A DNA stretch of 8,959 bases from Candidatus Falkowiibacteriota bacterium (GTDB lineage Bacteria > Patescibacteriota > Patescibacteriia > Patescibacteriales > SZUA-104): contig QIIF01000050.1 of NCBI GenBank assembly GCA_003231075.1, forward strand, positions 1 to 8,959, written 5' to 3'. Made by a program: the position numbers and the translations under genes. The notes beneath the pieces are model-generated. The model had not been told where the DNA came from, ran no database searches, and saw nothing but the letters and a program-made list of their open reading frames with translations. Positions 1 to 6,711 of this stretch are shown one piece after another. Each line of letters opens with the position of its first letter. Positions within the stretch are counted from its first letter, which is position 1.

Positions 1-69
1 TATTAATTTATTATTTGTAAATTTGTGTTTTGATTTGTGTATTTGTAATAATATTAAAATCAAAAATGT
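1..69 (-). other. 3' flank of 23S rRNA with heptamer-like AT repeat
   Basis: This is sequence just downstream of the mature 23S 3' end. Positions 53-79 hold the 3' strand of the 27-bp precursor stem, pairing with 5100-5126. Positions 1-48 are low-complexity, with TTTG recurring at roughly 7-8 nt spacing, reminiscent of the heptamer repeats elsewhere in the window. No 5S rRNA, tRNA or terminator is visible before the window ends, so whether 5S follows is unknown. Confidence 0.5.
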
Positions 70-358
70 GGGAAAATTAAATGAAATATTAGTACTCCTC
101 GGCTCAACGCATTACTGCGCTTACACCTAGAGCCTATTAACGTGATAGTCTCTCACGATTCTATGAAACCTAATCTTGAAGACGGCTTCGCGCTTATATG
201 CTTTCAGCGCTTATCCAAACCGAAGGTAGCTACCCGGCAATGCCCCTGGTGGGACAGCCGGCACACTAGAGCTTCGTCCTTTCCGGTCCTCTCGTACTAG
301 GAAAGGGACTTCTCAAGTTTCCACGACCATAGTGGATAGGAGACCGACCTGTCTTACG

Positions 359-1073
359 CATCTTTATCATTTATTACTAAATGTATGGACTATACCATCA
401 CCCCTGCCGCGCAGGGGGGTCGACGTGTTGGCAGCGCATATAAATTAATATTATGACGCCACCCTCTCCGCTTACGCCTGCCTTTCGGCAGACAGGGATC
501 AGTCTCTACGGGGTTAAACTATGTCTTTTGCGTTTTTTGGAATAATTTAAACTTCTAAACTGCTCTACCAACTCCATCAACTCTTTAAAATCATCTTTAT
601 TTTTTACTTTTTCTTTCTTGCTTAGTATGCTAATTATTAATTTCGCTTGCTTTTCCTTTAAAATTAAATACGGCTTTACAAGTTTTACAAATTTAATAAT
701 TTCTTCTTTTCTGTTAATGGTATATTCCAATATACCATCATTTCTTTCGCGTATATATCCGCAATTTATTATTGAACATATTTTACTAAACTTTTCTTTC
801 TCTTTAATTGACTGGAAAAGTATTATATAAGGAGAAACCTGAAATCCAAATTTATATGAATTATTCGGCTTTAATCTTACATAAATACTTCCATCTCCAT
901 CAAGAAAACCAGCTAAATACGCTCTTTTTGTTGTTGATATTATTTTAGACATAATCAACTTCCCTCGGTATTATCCTAACATACGACAGGTTAAAATGCA
1001 AATTATATGATAGGAATTCACCGATATGAGTCGACTTTTTCAATCCCAATTACTCGGGAAAGCCGCCAAATTG
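359..1073 (-). other. Group I intron at 23S position 2593 (helix 93), 715 nt
   Basis: Removing this segment joins GACCGT (ending at 1074) to CGTAAGACAGGTC (starting at 358) and restores helix 93 as in E. coli. The boundaries follow group I rules: the upstream exon ends in U, paired to G of an internal GCGG (short P1 with one mismatch), and the intron ends in G at 359. Core elements are visible: a P4/P5-like CGGTGAATTCCTA matched by TAGGATAATACCG on the 5' side, then GAGACTG and ATAGTCC forming P7 on the 3' side. A LAGLIDADG ORF occupies a peripheral loop and its stop codon reaches the core. The same insertion site is used by the Chlamydomonas chloroplast intron that encodes I-CreI. Splicing activity is inferred, not shown. 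Confidence 0.93.
506..952 (-). CDS. I-CreI-like LAGLIDADG homing endonuclease in the 2593 intron
   Basis: A 148-residue single-motif LAGLIDADG endonuclease, expected to act as a homodimer that cuts intronless 23S alleles so the intron copies itself there. Starting at the ATG at 952, residue numbering matches I-CreI through the first 70 residues (comparison from memory): LAGFLDGDGS at 13-22 places the catalytic aspartate at 20, Gln38 and Gln47 are kept, and GYIRER at 65-70 keeps the DNA-contacting Tyr66, Arg68 and Arg70. The catalytic lysine (I-CreI Lys98) is Lys99 in PYLILKEKQA. I-CreI Arg51 is Glu here. The C-terminus is basic (KKRKR). A TTG two codons upstream is possible, but GAGGGA ends 8 nt before the ATG. 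That GAGGGA abuts the P4/P5 strand, and the TAG stop overlaps the P7 side of the core. No inactivating stop or frameshift is seen. Confidence 0.93.
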   Translation of the reverse strand: MSKIISTTKRAYLAGFLDGDGSIYVRLKPNNSYKFGFQVSPYIILFQSIKEKEKFSKICSIINCGYIRERNDGILEYTINRKEEIIKFVKLVKPYLILKEKQAKLIISILSKKEKVKNKDDFKELMELVEQFRSLNYSKKRKRHSLTP

Positions 1074-1077
1074 ACGG

Positions 1078-1130
<53 letters not shown>

Positions 1131-1140
1131 GCTTCTTCAC

Positions 1141-1173
<33 letters not shown>

Positions 1174-1723
1174 GAACCTGGTCGTCGATGTGAACTCTTG
1201 GACCAGACTAGCCTGTTATCCCCGGAGTAGCTTTTATCCGATGAGCTCCCGCCGTCCTATATCGAACGGTCGGATCACTAAGTTCCGCTTTCGCGACTGC
1301 TTGACTTGTAGGTCTCGCAGTAAAGCCGGCTTATGCCTTTGCGCTATCTCCCGGGTTTCCATTCCGGGATAGCCGACCTTTGTAAACGCCTCCGTTACTT
1401 TTTGGGAGGCATCCGCCCCAGACAAACTACCCGCCAAATACTGTCCTCGCGCCTGATTCAAGGCTGCAAGTTAGGATTAAAAATATACAAGGGTGGTATC
1501 TCACTGATGATCCGAAGATCTCCCACCTATACTGAACATGCATAGCCTTAATCCAATATTAAGTTGTAGTAAAGCTTCACGGGGTCTTTTCGTCCAACTA
1601 TGGTTAACGAGCATCTTTACTCGTATTGCAATTTCGCCGAGTCCTTCGTTGAGACAGTTGCCCAGTTGTTATGCCATTCCTGCAGGTCGGAATTTACCCG
1701 ACAAGGAATTTCGGTACCTTAGG

Positions 1724-2515
1724 CTTGAATCTATATATCGCTATATAGTATGGACTATATCATTTCCGAATAATCGGAATCCGACGTATAGTCTCTGAGG
1801 ATTTCTAAACATTGTATTTAAACTTTATTATTTAGCTTGGGTTCTGAAAGAATATACTCCAATGAATATTTTCTTCCTTTACCCTGTTGATTCATTGAAT
1901 ATGCTATGGTTACCAACTTATCAAATCCTTTTTTTGTTAAATGTTTTTTTTCTTCCATTTCTTTAACAATAAAACGAAATTTTTTATAAGCATCTCTCTT
2001 GGTAATAAGAGGATACTTATCGAAAAAAGGAATAACTTTTTCCAATAAATTTCGCCTGGAGTCTATGCTGTAATTCAAAACATTATGCGTACCTGATTTT
2101 CTGTAAATTTTGCCTGTCTTAAATACATATTGATATAACTCAAGGATTTCACGATAATTTTTGTGTTGATACACCTGAAAACATGGATTTATCATCCAGC
2201 CAAACTTTTGATCCGGGTGGCGGATAATTGCGACGCTAAAACTTCCTTCCCCGTCTACAAATCCAGCTAAATAATAATGCAAATATTTATTCTTTCCTTT
2301 AAACAAGGAAAGTAATGATTTTATTGTACTGTCCATATTTTTCTAATAAACAATGTTTAGATCTTTCCTGCTGATTGGCTGCGCTTACGCATTATCACCT
2401 GCTCGGTAGCGCAAGATACTATACCCCTTTTAGAGGACAGCTGTTCCAGCATATGGTCGGATTTTGTAATCGCCCCACTTTTGACCGAATAATATTATTC
2501 GGTGGTACCAAGTTA
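1724..2515 (-). other. Group I intron at 23S position 1923 (helix 69), 792 nt
   Basis: Removing it joins TAACTATAATCGT (ending at 2516) to CCTAAGGTACCG (starting at 1723), the site used by the Chlamydomonas chloroplast I-CeuI intron. The upstream exon ends in U1923 and the intron ends in G at 1724. P1 is clear: exon TAATCGT (2516-2522) pairs over 7 bp with the internal guide GCGATTA (2467-2473), with U.G at the splice site. The P1 loop contains a perfect 20-nt palindrome (2484-2503). Core signatures are GCAGCCAATCAGCAGGAAA on the 5' side and AGAGACTATACG with GATATAGTCC (P7) on the 3' side. A perfect 12-bp stem (1804-1815 with 2350-2361) closes around the ORF and loops it out of the core. Confidence 0.95.
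1818..2336 (-). CDS. I-CeuI-like LAGLIDADG homing endonuclease in the 1923 intron
   Basis: A 172-residue endonuclease with one LAGLIDADG motif, LAGFVDGEGS at 23-32, so it should work as a homodimer with Glu as the catalytic acid (I-CeuI also has Glu there). From memory, the middle of the protein closely follows I-CeuI: FQVYQH resembles FNVTQH, VFKTGKIYRKSG resembles VFKTGRIRHKSG, and LEKVIPF is shared in form. It lacks the long N-terminal extension of I-CeuI (218 aa), keeping about 20 residues before the motif. It lies entirely in the loop of the 12-bp stem at 1804-1815/2350-2361 and so does not intrude on the ribozyme core. No good Shine-Dalgarno precedes the ATG (only AGAAAAAT). The reading frame is intact, so activity is plausible but unproven. 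Confidence 0.93.
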   Translation of the reverse strand: MDSTIKSLLSLFKGKNKYLHYYLAGFVDGEGSFSVAIIRHPDQKFGWMINPCFQVYQHKNYREILELYQYVFKTGKIYRKSGTHNVLNYSIDSRRNLLEKVIPFFDKYPLITKRDAYKKFRFIVKEMEEKKHLTKKGFDKLVTIAYSMNQQGKGRKYSLEYILSEPKLNNKV

Positions 2516-2565
2516 ACGATTATAGTTATCGCCGGCGTTCATCCGCGCTTCGGATCAAAGCTTCA

Positions 2566-2672
2566 CGCTCCGCTATCGCTCCGCAACTTTTAACTATTAA
2601 CTTTTAACTATTAACTAAATTGTTAACAGTTAATTGTTAAGTGTTAATTGTTTGCGAAACAATAGCGAAGCG
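2566..2672 (-). repeat. Hairpin insertion in 23S helix 68 with AACNNTT heptamers
   Basis: This extends E. coli helix 68 (around 1860-1880). A 19-bp RNA stem (2566-2584 with 2654-2672) pairs at every position, using several G.U pairs. It is capped by two arms of AT heptamers: five units at 2585-2619 (four of the form AACTNTT, then AACTAAA) and five at 2618-2652 on the opposite strand (AACAATT, AACACTT, AACAATT, AACTGTT, AACAATT). The arms are imperfectly complementary. Whether it stays in the ribosome or is excised is unknown. Confidence 0.85.
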
Positions 2673-2788
2673 CTAACCTCTCCCCTTAACGTTCGGACAC
2701 TGGCCAGGCATCACCCCCTATACATCCTCTTACGAGTTAGCAGGGAGCTGTGTTTTTGATAAACAGTCACCAGGCGTCTTTAGCTGCG

Positions 2789-2889
2789 GCCCAGGTATTC
2801 AACAGTTAACAATTAACTTTTAACAATTAACAATTTAATAAAAAGTTAACTGTTAATTTTGTTAAATGTTAATTGTTGAATACCCGGGC
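2789..2889 (-). repeat. Hairpin insertion in 23S helix 63 with AACNNTT heptamers
   Basis: This replaces the tip of E. coli helix 63 (about 1707-1751). The base is GCCC/GGGC and GGTATTC/GAATACC. Above it are five AACNNTT heptamers on one arm (2801-2835) and five on the other strand (2841-2877), one of them expanded to 9 nt. Same family as the insertions at 2566-2672 and 4165-4273. Confidence 0.85.
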
Positions 2890-3390
2890 AGGCCATATTG
2901 CGAACTTACGGCCGCTGTTTTGCCTAGTTCCTTAACGAAGGTTCTCTCGTACACCTGAGGCTACTCGCCTCGCCTACCTGTGTCGGTTTACGGTACGGAT
3001 ACTGTATTATTAGCCCTTAGAGGCTTTTCTTGGCGATTTCTTTTCTTAAATTGATTCCGCCGAAGCTTCATCTCCAGACAATACCGCCGAAGCGATACCA
3101 TCAACGTCCAAACCATAGAACGCTCAAAATCCGAAACCGCGTCCCCTCTTCGGAATAATACAGCAGTGCTGGAATATTAACCAGCTCTTCCATCGGCTAC
3201 CCCCGCACTACACGGGGCTCGTCTTAGGACCGACTAACCCTGGGTCGATTTGCGTTGCCCAGGAAACCTTAGGCTTACGGTGGGCGGGGTTCTCACCCGC
3301 CTTTTTGCTACTCATGCCAACATTCTCTCTTCTTAATCCTCCACCAAACCTCGCGATTCGGCTTCAGCGGATTAAGAATGCTCCTCTACC

Positions 3391-3504
3391 GCCGTTCGGA
3401 TATCGGATGTCGGATATCGGATGTCGGATATTAAGGATTGTAAATTTAATTTTATACAATCCTATATCTGAAATCTGACATCTGACATCCGAAATCCGAA
3501 CGGC
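3391..3504 (-). repeat. Hairpin insertion in 23S helix 45 with TCGGATN heptamers
   Basis: A long hairpin replacing the tip of helix 45 (E. coli about 1164-1185), a classical intervening-sequence site in Salmonella and relatives. It is closed by GCCGTTCGG/CCGAACGGC (3391-3399 with 3496-3504). Each arm has exactly five 7-nt units: TCGGATA/TCGGATG alternating at 3396-3430, and TCGGATT, TCGGATG, TCAGATG, TCAGATT, TCAGATA on the other strand at 3465-3499. An inner 9-bp stem (3434-3442 with 3455-3463) closes an AT loop. The short ORF read through it is spurious. Confidence 0.88.
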
Positions 3505-4010
3505 CCGCATTTTCGGTAATATGCTTAGCCCCGGTAAATTTTCAGCGCGAGACAACTAGATTAGTGAGCTGTTACGCTTTCTTTAAAGGATGGCTGCTTC
3601 TAAGCCAACCTCCTAATTGTCGCAGTCGCGACACAACTTTTAACACTTAGCATATATTTAGGGACCTTAAATTGCGGTCTGGGCTGTTTCCCTTTCGACT
3701 GATGGAGCTTAGCCCCCATAGTCTAACTCCCGAGCTACACCTACCGGTATTCGGAGTTTGGTTGAGAAAGGTACCTTGCGGCCCGTTCCCATTCAGTGCT
3801 CTACCCCCAGTAGTCAGCGCTCAAGGCTAGCCCTAAAGCTATTTCGAGGAGAACCAGCTATTGCCGAGTTCGATTGGAATTTCTCCGCTAACCACAGCTC
3901 ATCCCCTAGTGTTGCACGACTAGTGGGTTCGGTCCTCCTGAAGTATTTCTACTCCATTCAACCTGGCCATGGTTAGATCACCCGGCTTCGGGTCTTATAC
4001 GCGCGACAGT

Positions 4011-4057
4011 CTTAAGTATTAGAAAGAAGATTAAAAGACCTTCTTTCTAATAAGTAA
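4011..4057 (-). repeat. Short hairpin extension in 23S domain II (near H28)
   Basis: A stem of 11 perfect base pairs (4019-4029 with 4040-4050), extended by about two more, lengthens the helix corresponding to roughly E. coli 604-624. It is about 30 nt longer than in E. coli and has no heptamer structure, so it may be an ordinary lineage-specific helix extension. Confidence 0.65.
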
Positions 4058-4164
4058 GATACGGGCTATTAACCCTCGCTTTCACTGCGACTCTTCTCCA
4101 AACGGAGATTAGCCAAGCCACGCGCATAAACTCGTTGGCTCATTCTTCAATAGGCACGCCGTCA

Positions 4165-4273
4165 CTCCTCTCCAACAATTAACATTTAACTATTAACTTT
4201 TAACTATTTTATTAATTATTTTTATAATAAATAGTTAATTGTTAAATGTTAACTGTTAATTGTTGAAGCGGAG
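4165..4273 (-). repeat. Hairpin insertion in 23S helix 25 with AACNNTT heptamers
   Basis: It lies at helix 25 (E. coli about 533-560), the other classical bacterial intervening-sequence site. The base is CTCC/GGAG (4165-4168 with 4270-4273), then CAACAATT/AATTGTTG. Both arms carry five consecutive heptamers: AACAATT, AACATTT, AACTATT, AACTTTT, AACTATT at 4174-4208; and AACAATT, AACAGTT, AACATTT, AACAATT, AACTATT on the opposite strand at 4230-4264. A purely AT loop joins them. Confidence 0.88.
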
Positions 4274-4331
4274 CTCCGACTCTTTGTAAGTATATGGTTT
4301 CAGGTACTATTTCACCTCCCTAACCGGGATG

Positions 4332-4366
<35 letters not shown>

Positions 4367-4624
4367 TGATCATAAAAAGTATTTAGCCTTGGGTCATAGT
4401 CGACCCGAATTCCCACGGGATTTCTCGAGTCCCGCGGTACTTAAGAATTGCTGCCGCAGAGTTACAACCCCTTTCGCCTTACAGGGCTATCACCTTCTTT
4501 GGCGGAGCTTTCCAGCTCGCTTCAACTAGGGAAGTTATATTTTTTCTCCACCTCGCTTTATATAGGAAGTGAACGCAACAATCTTGTAACGCCTCCTAAA
4601 CATATGGACCTATATCCTTCAGCT

Positions 4625-4757
4625 CCCAGACATCGGAATTCAGATTTCGGATTTCGGATTATGAGAAAACGGAATTAAATTTCGAATAAATAATTATCCG
4701 AAATCTAAAACTTGAAATCTGAATCCGATATCCGACTTCCAAAATCCGACATCTGAA
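4625..4757 (-). repeat. TCGGATN heptamer insertion in 23S domain I
   Basis: Extra sequence near E. coli position 270-290 in domain I. Units TCGGAAT, TCAGATT, TCGGATT, TCGGATT run from 4633 to 4660. The opposite arm, read on the other strand from 4757 down to about 4693, holds roughly nine degenerate units. Several registers of pairing are possible, for example AGATTTCGG (4642-4650) with CCGAAATCT (4698-4706). Same unit family as the helix 45 insertion, but longer and more decayed. Confidence 0.8.
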
Positions 4758-4817
4758 AAGCGCAGTTTAAAAGGTTTGGGCTCCTCCCCTTTCGCTCGCC
4801 GCTACTTAGGGAATAGA

Positions 4818-4872
4818 GTGCTGCGCTTACGCTACACTTAGTTAAACTAAGTGTTAAGCGAAAGCGAAACAC
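4818..4872 (-). repeat. Hairpin insertion in 23S domain I (near H13)
   Basis: This replaces the short hairpin at roughly E. coli 220-235. A 10-bp stem of ACACTTAGTT/AACTAAGTGT (4834-4843 with 4845-4854) sits on a base made of GCTT/AAGC and CGCT/AGCG. It is about 45 nt longer than in E. coli, with no heptamer periodicity. Confidence 0.75.
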
Positions 4873-5099
4873 ATTGTTTTTTTCTTTTCCTCCGGTTACT
4901 AAGATGTTTCAATTCACCGGGTACTCGTCTCACTGTCCTATGTGTTCAGACAGCGGACACTCGCTCTTCAAGCGAGTAGGTTGCCCCATTCGGAAATCTC
5001 CGGGTCAAAGGTTGCTTGCCACCTTACCGAAGCTTATCGCAGGCTGCTGCGTCCTTCATCGTCTTTTTATGTCAAGGCATCCACCATATACTCTTAATG

Positions 5100-5126
5100 T
5101 AATTTTCCCACACTTTTGATTTCAAT
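5100..5126 (-). other. 5' strand of the 27-bp 23S precursor stem
   Basis: All 27 bases here pair with 53-79 (two G.U pairs, the rest Watson-Crick), bringing the two ends of the 23S precursor together. The inner part is the equivalent of helix 1. The outer part extends beyond the mature ends. In E. coli the equivalent stem is cut by RNase III. A similar role is inferred here. Confidence 0.88.
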
Positions 5127-5211
5127 TAAATAAAAAGCGCTTGCTTTATAATTTATACGCAAATATATAAACTATAAAAATTTGTTAGATGCTCTTATAT
5201 TAATATTTAAT

Positions 5212-5223
5212 TGTTAAAGTTCC
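5212..5223 (-). promoter_or_regulatory. boxA-like antitermination element in the 23S leader
   Basis: The minus strand reads GGAACTTTAACA followed by ATTAAA. E. coli rrn boxA is TGCTCTTTAACA followed by ATTTA. The CTTTAACAATT core is identical. It lies about 100 nt before the mature 23S 5' end and downstream of a terminator-like hairpin, where a NusB/NusE-binding boxA would be useful. This is a short motif in AT-rich DNA, so moderate confidence. Confidence 0.55.
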
Positions 5224-5258
5224 TGCCGCAAACTGTAAATTTATTATTGCTTACGACC

Positions 5259-5321
5259 TATAATTTATAACCGACTTTTTATCAAGTTATAAATTATAAG
5301 TTATAAGTTATAAGTTATTTT
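5259..5321. repeat. Heptamer hairpin in the 23S leader (AACTTAT units)
   Basis: On the minus strand three AACTTAT heptamers are followed by AATTTAT and AACTTGA, five 7-nt units in all. Part of this pairs in a perfect 13-bp stem (5259-5271 with 5286-5298). The architecture resembles the rRNA insertions, but the unit sequence differs. Confidence 0.7.
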
Positions 5322-5362
5322 ACTTTGTATTCATTCCGCGATGTGATTGTAATTTTACAACC

Positions 5363-5422
5363 AAAAAACCGCCTTTTAAGCGGTTTAAAACACTTAAAAT
5401 CGCCAGTGTATTAACCGCTTTT
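5363..5422 (-). terminator. Terminator-like hairpin with a competing upstream arm
   Basis: On the minus strand AAACCGC (5380-5386) and GCGGTTT (5366-5372) form a hairpin followed by six T, a typical intrinsic terminator. An upstream AAGCGGTT (5413-5420) can pair instead with AACCGCTT (5378-5385), reinforced by ACACT/AGTGT (5405-5409 with 5390-5394). This would destroy the terminator, an attenuator-like arrangement. It lies between a consensus promoter and the 23S gene. It could equally be the terminator of the rnc-pilT transcript. Confidence 0.7.
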
Positions 5423-5490
5423 TAGTTTAGTTAGCAAATTTATTCTTATCATATGTTTATTTGTGGATAAACCAACCCAAATGTATCTCT

Positions 5491-5518
5491 ATTATACATT
5501 ATTTTAAAATAGTGTCAA
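5491..5518 (-). promoter_or_regulatory. Consensus sigma70-type promoter upstream of 23S rRNA
   Basis: The minus strand has a perfect -35 TTGACA (5513-5518), a 16-bp spacer ending in TG, and a perfect -10 TATAAT (5491-5496). Transcription would start near 5484, about 375 nt before the mature 23S end, just after the pilT stop. Perfect hexamers fit a strongly expressed rRNA gene, and there is no other gene between it and 23S. Confidence 0.8.
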
Positions 5519-5553
5519 GCCAAATTCTATAAATGCCGGTTTGCGCGTTAATT

Positions 5554-6606
5554 CTATAAAATTTTCAATTTATCCAACATTTCCGGATTAGTCATTTGGC
5601 TTTGCGCCGCCTCTTTGGTTATTAATTTTTCTTTATATAATCTTTTCAAATCCTGGTCTATGCTTACCATGCCGTCTTTGGCGCTTGTCTCAATAACGGT
5701 TCTGATTTGCGCCACTTTATTCTCGCGGATTAGATTGGCGATAGCCGGAATATTCGTCATAACCTCGCGGGCGGCAATCCGGCCACCGCCTATTTTAGGC
5801 AATAAGCGCTGAGAAATAACACTGGCCAAAGTCATTGATAGCTGCATGCGGATTTGATTTTGCTGGTGCGGAGGAAAAACATCAATAATACGGTCAATGG
5901 TCTGGGCGGCGCTGTATGTATGCAATGTGGCTAAAACCAAATGTCCAGTTTCCGCCAAAGTGATAGTCGTGCCGATAGTTTCCAAATCGCGCATTTCGCC
6001 GACCATAATAACATTCGGATCCTGCCTTAAACAATGTTTCAATCCGCCGGCGAATGAAAGCATATCGCTTCCCAACTGCCGTTGGATTATAATGCTTTTA
6101 TCCGATTTAAATAAATATTCAATCGGATCTTCCAGTGTAATTATATTGCAGCGGCGGTTGGTGTTTATATAATTAATCATGGCGGCTAAAGTCGTGGACT
6201 TACCGCACCCGGTCGGCCCGGTCACCAAAATTAATCCCTGCTTTAAATCCAATAAATTTTTTATCGTATCCCCTATGCCAAGGCCTTCCAGCGTAGGCAT
6301 TTGATTGCTAATAATTCTCGCCACTAAACCGATACTATCTCTTTCAAAATGCAAGTTTACCCTAAATCTGGAATCAAGCAGTTCATAACTTAAATCAAGT
6401 TCCCGCGTTTTAATAAATTCCTCTTTTTGCTTCGCGGTAATAATAGAAAAAATTCCCTGATCCATTTCTTTATTGGTTATCGCTTTTTCTTTTTCTATTT
6501 CAACCAGCTCTCCGTCAATTCTAAGAATCGGCGGCAAGCCCACCACCAAATGCAAATCTGAAGCCCGCCTGTCCACGGCGGTTTGAAATAATGTTTTGAT
6601 ATTCAT
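5554..6606 (-). CDS. pilT: Type IV pilus twitching motility ATPase PilT
   Basis: A hexameric cytoplasmic ATPase that drives pilus retraction at the inner-membrane base of the type IV pilus. The 350-residue length is typical of the family. Visible motifs in order: the N-terminal ASDLHL (15-20) of the PAS-like domain, Walker A GPTGCGKS (130-137), the Asp box ITLEDPIEY (156-164), Walker B with VIMVGEMRD (199-207), the His box TGHLVLATLH (220-229), and AIANLIRE (288-295), which matches the PilT-specific AIRNLIRE retraction motif apart from one residue and argues against PilB or GspE. The ATG at 6606 has no clear Shine-Dalgarno. It follows rnc by 105 nt filled by a self-complementary repeat, so co-transcription with rnc is possible. 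No other pilus gene lies in the window. Confidence 0.96.
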   Translation of the reverse strand: MNIKTLFQTAVDRRASDLHLVVGLPPILRIDGELVEIEKEKAITNKEMDQGIFSIITAKQKEEFIKTRELDLSYELLDSRFRVNLHFERDSIGLVARIISNQMPTLEGLGIGDTIKNLLDLKQGLILVTGPTGCGKSTTLAAMINYINTNRRCNIITLEDPIEYLFKSDKSIIIQRQLGSDMLSFAGGLKHCLRQDPNVIMVGEMRDLETIGTTITLAETGHLVLATLHTYSAAQTIDRIIDVFPPHQQNQIRMQLSMTLASVISQRLLPKIGGGRIAAREVMTNIPAIANLIRENKVAQIRTVIETSAKDGMVSIDQDLKRLYKEKLITKEAAQSQMTNPEMLDKLKIL

Positions 6607-6618
6607 AATTAAAAGTTG

Positions 6619-6710
6619 AAAATGTAAAAATCAAAAATCAAAATTACAATTTAAAAATTTTACATTTTTCACTGTCATCTTACATTTTGATTTTTGCATT
6701 TTACATTTTT
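6619..6710. repeat. Self-complementary heptamer repeat between rnc and pilT
   Basis: Arms 6619-6644 and 6684-6710 are near-perfect inverted copies of about 26 nt. Each is built of 7-nt units such as AAAATGT and AAAAATC, with five AAAATGN-like units on the right arm. It fills almost the whole rnc-pilT spacer. In RNA it would form a long, very AT-rich hairpin that could punctuate or process the transcript. There is no T-tract suggesting a simple terminator. Confidence 0.75.
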
Positions 6711-6711
6711 A

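Noticed and set aside
953..958. TTG start two codons before the endonuclease ATG
   Set aside because: The GAGGGA ribosome site is 8 nt from the ATG and only 2 nt from the TTG, and I-CreI numbering fits the ATG.
3391..3504. CRISPR array
   Set aside because: Units are 7 nt with no spacers, and the arms are inverted. No cas genes are present.
3364..3555. 63-codon ORF with repeated ISDIR/ISDVR peptides
   Set aside because: The peptide repeats are just translated TCGGATN heptamers of the helix 45 insertion, within rRNA.
5411..5452. 13-codon leader peptide as a coding feature
   Set aside because: No ribosome binding site and no amino acid bias. It is mentioned only as weak support in the attenuator finding.
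5115..5553. tRNA gene in the spacer before 23S
   Set aside because: No cloverleaf arms, T-loop motif or acceptor pairing found on either strand.
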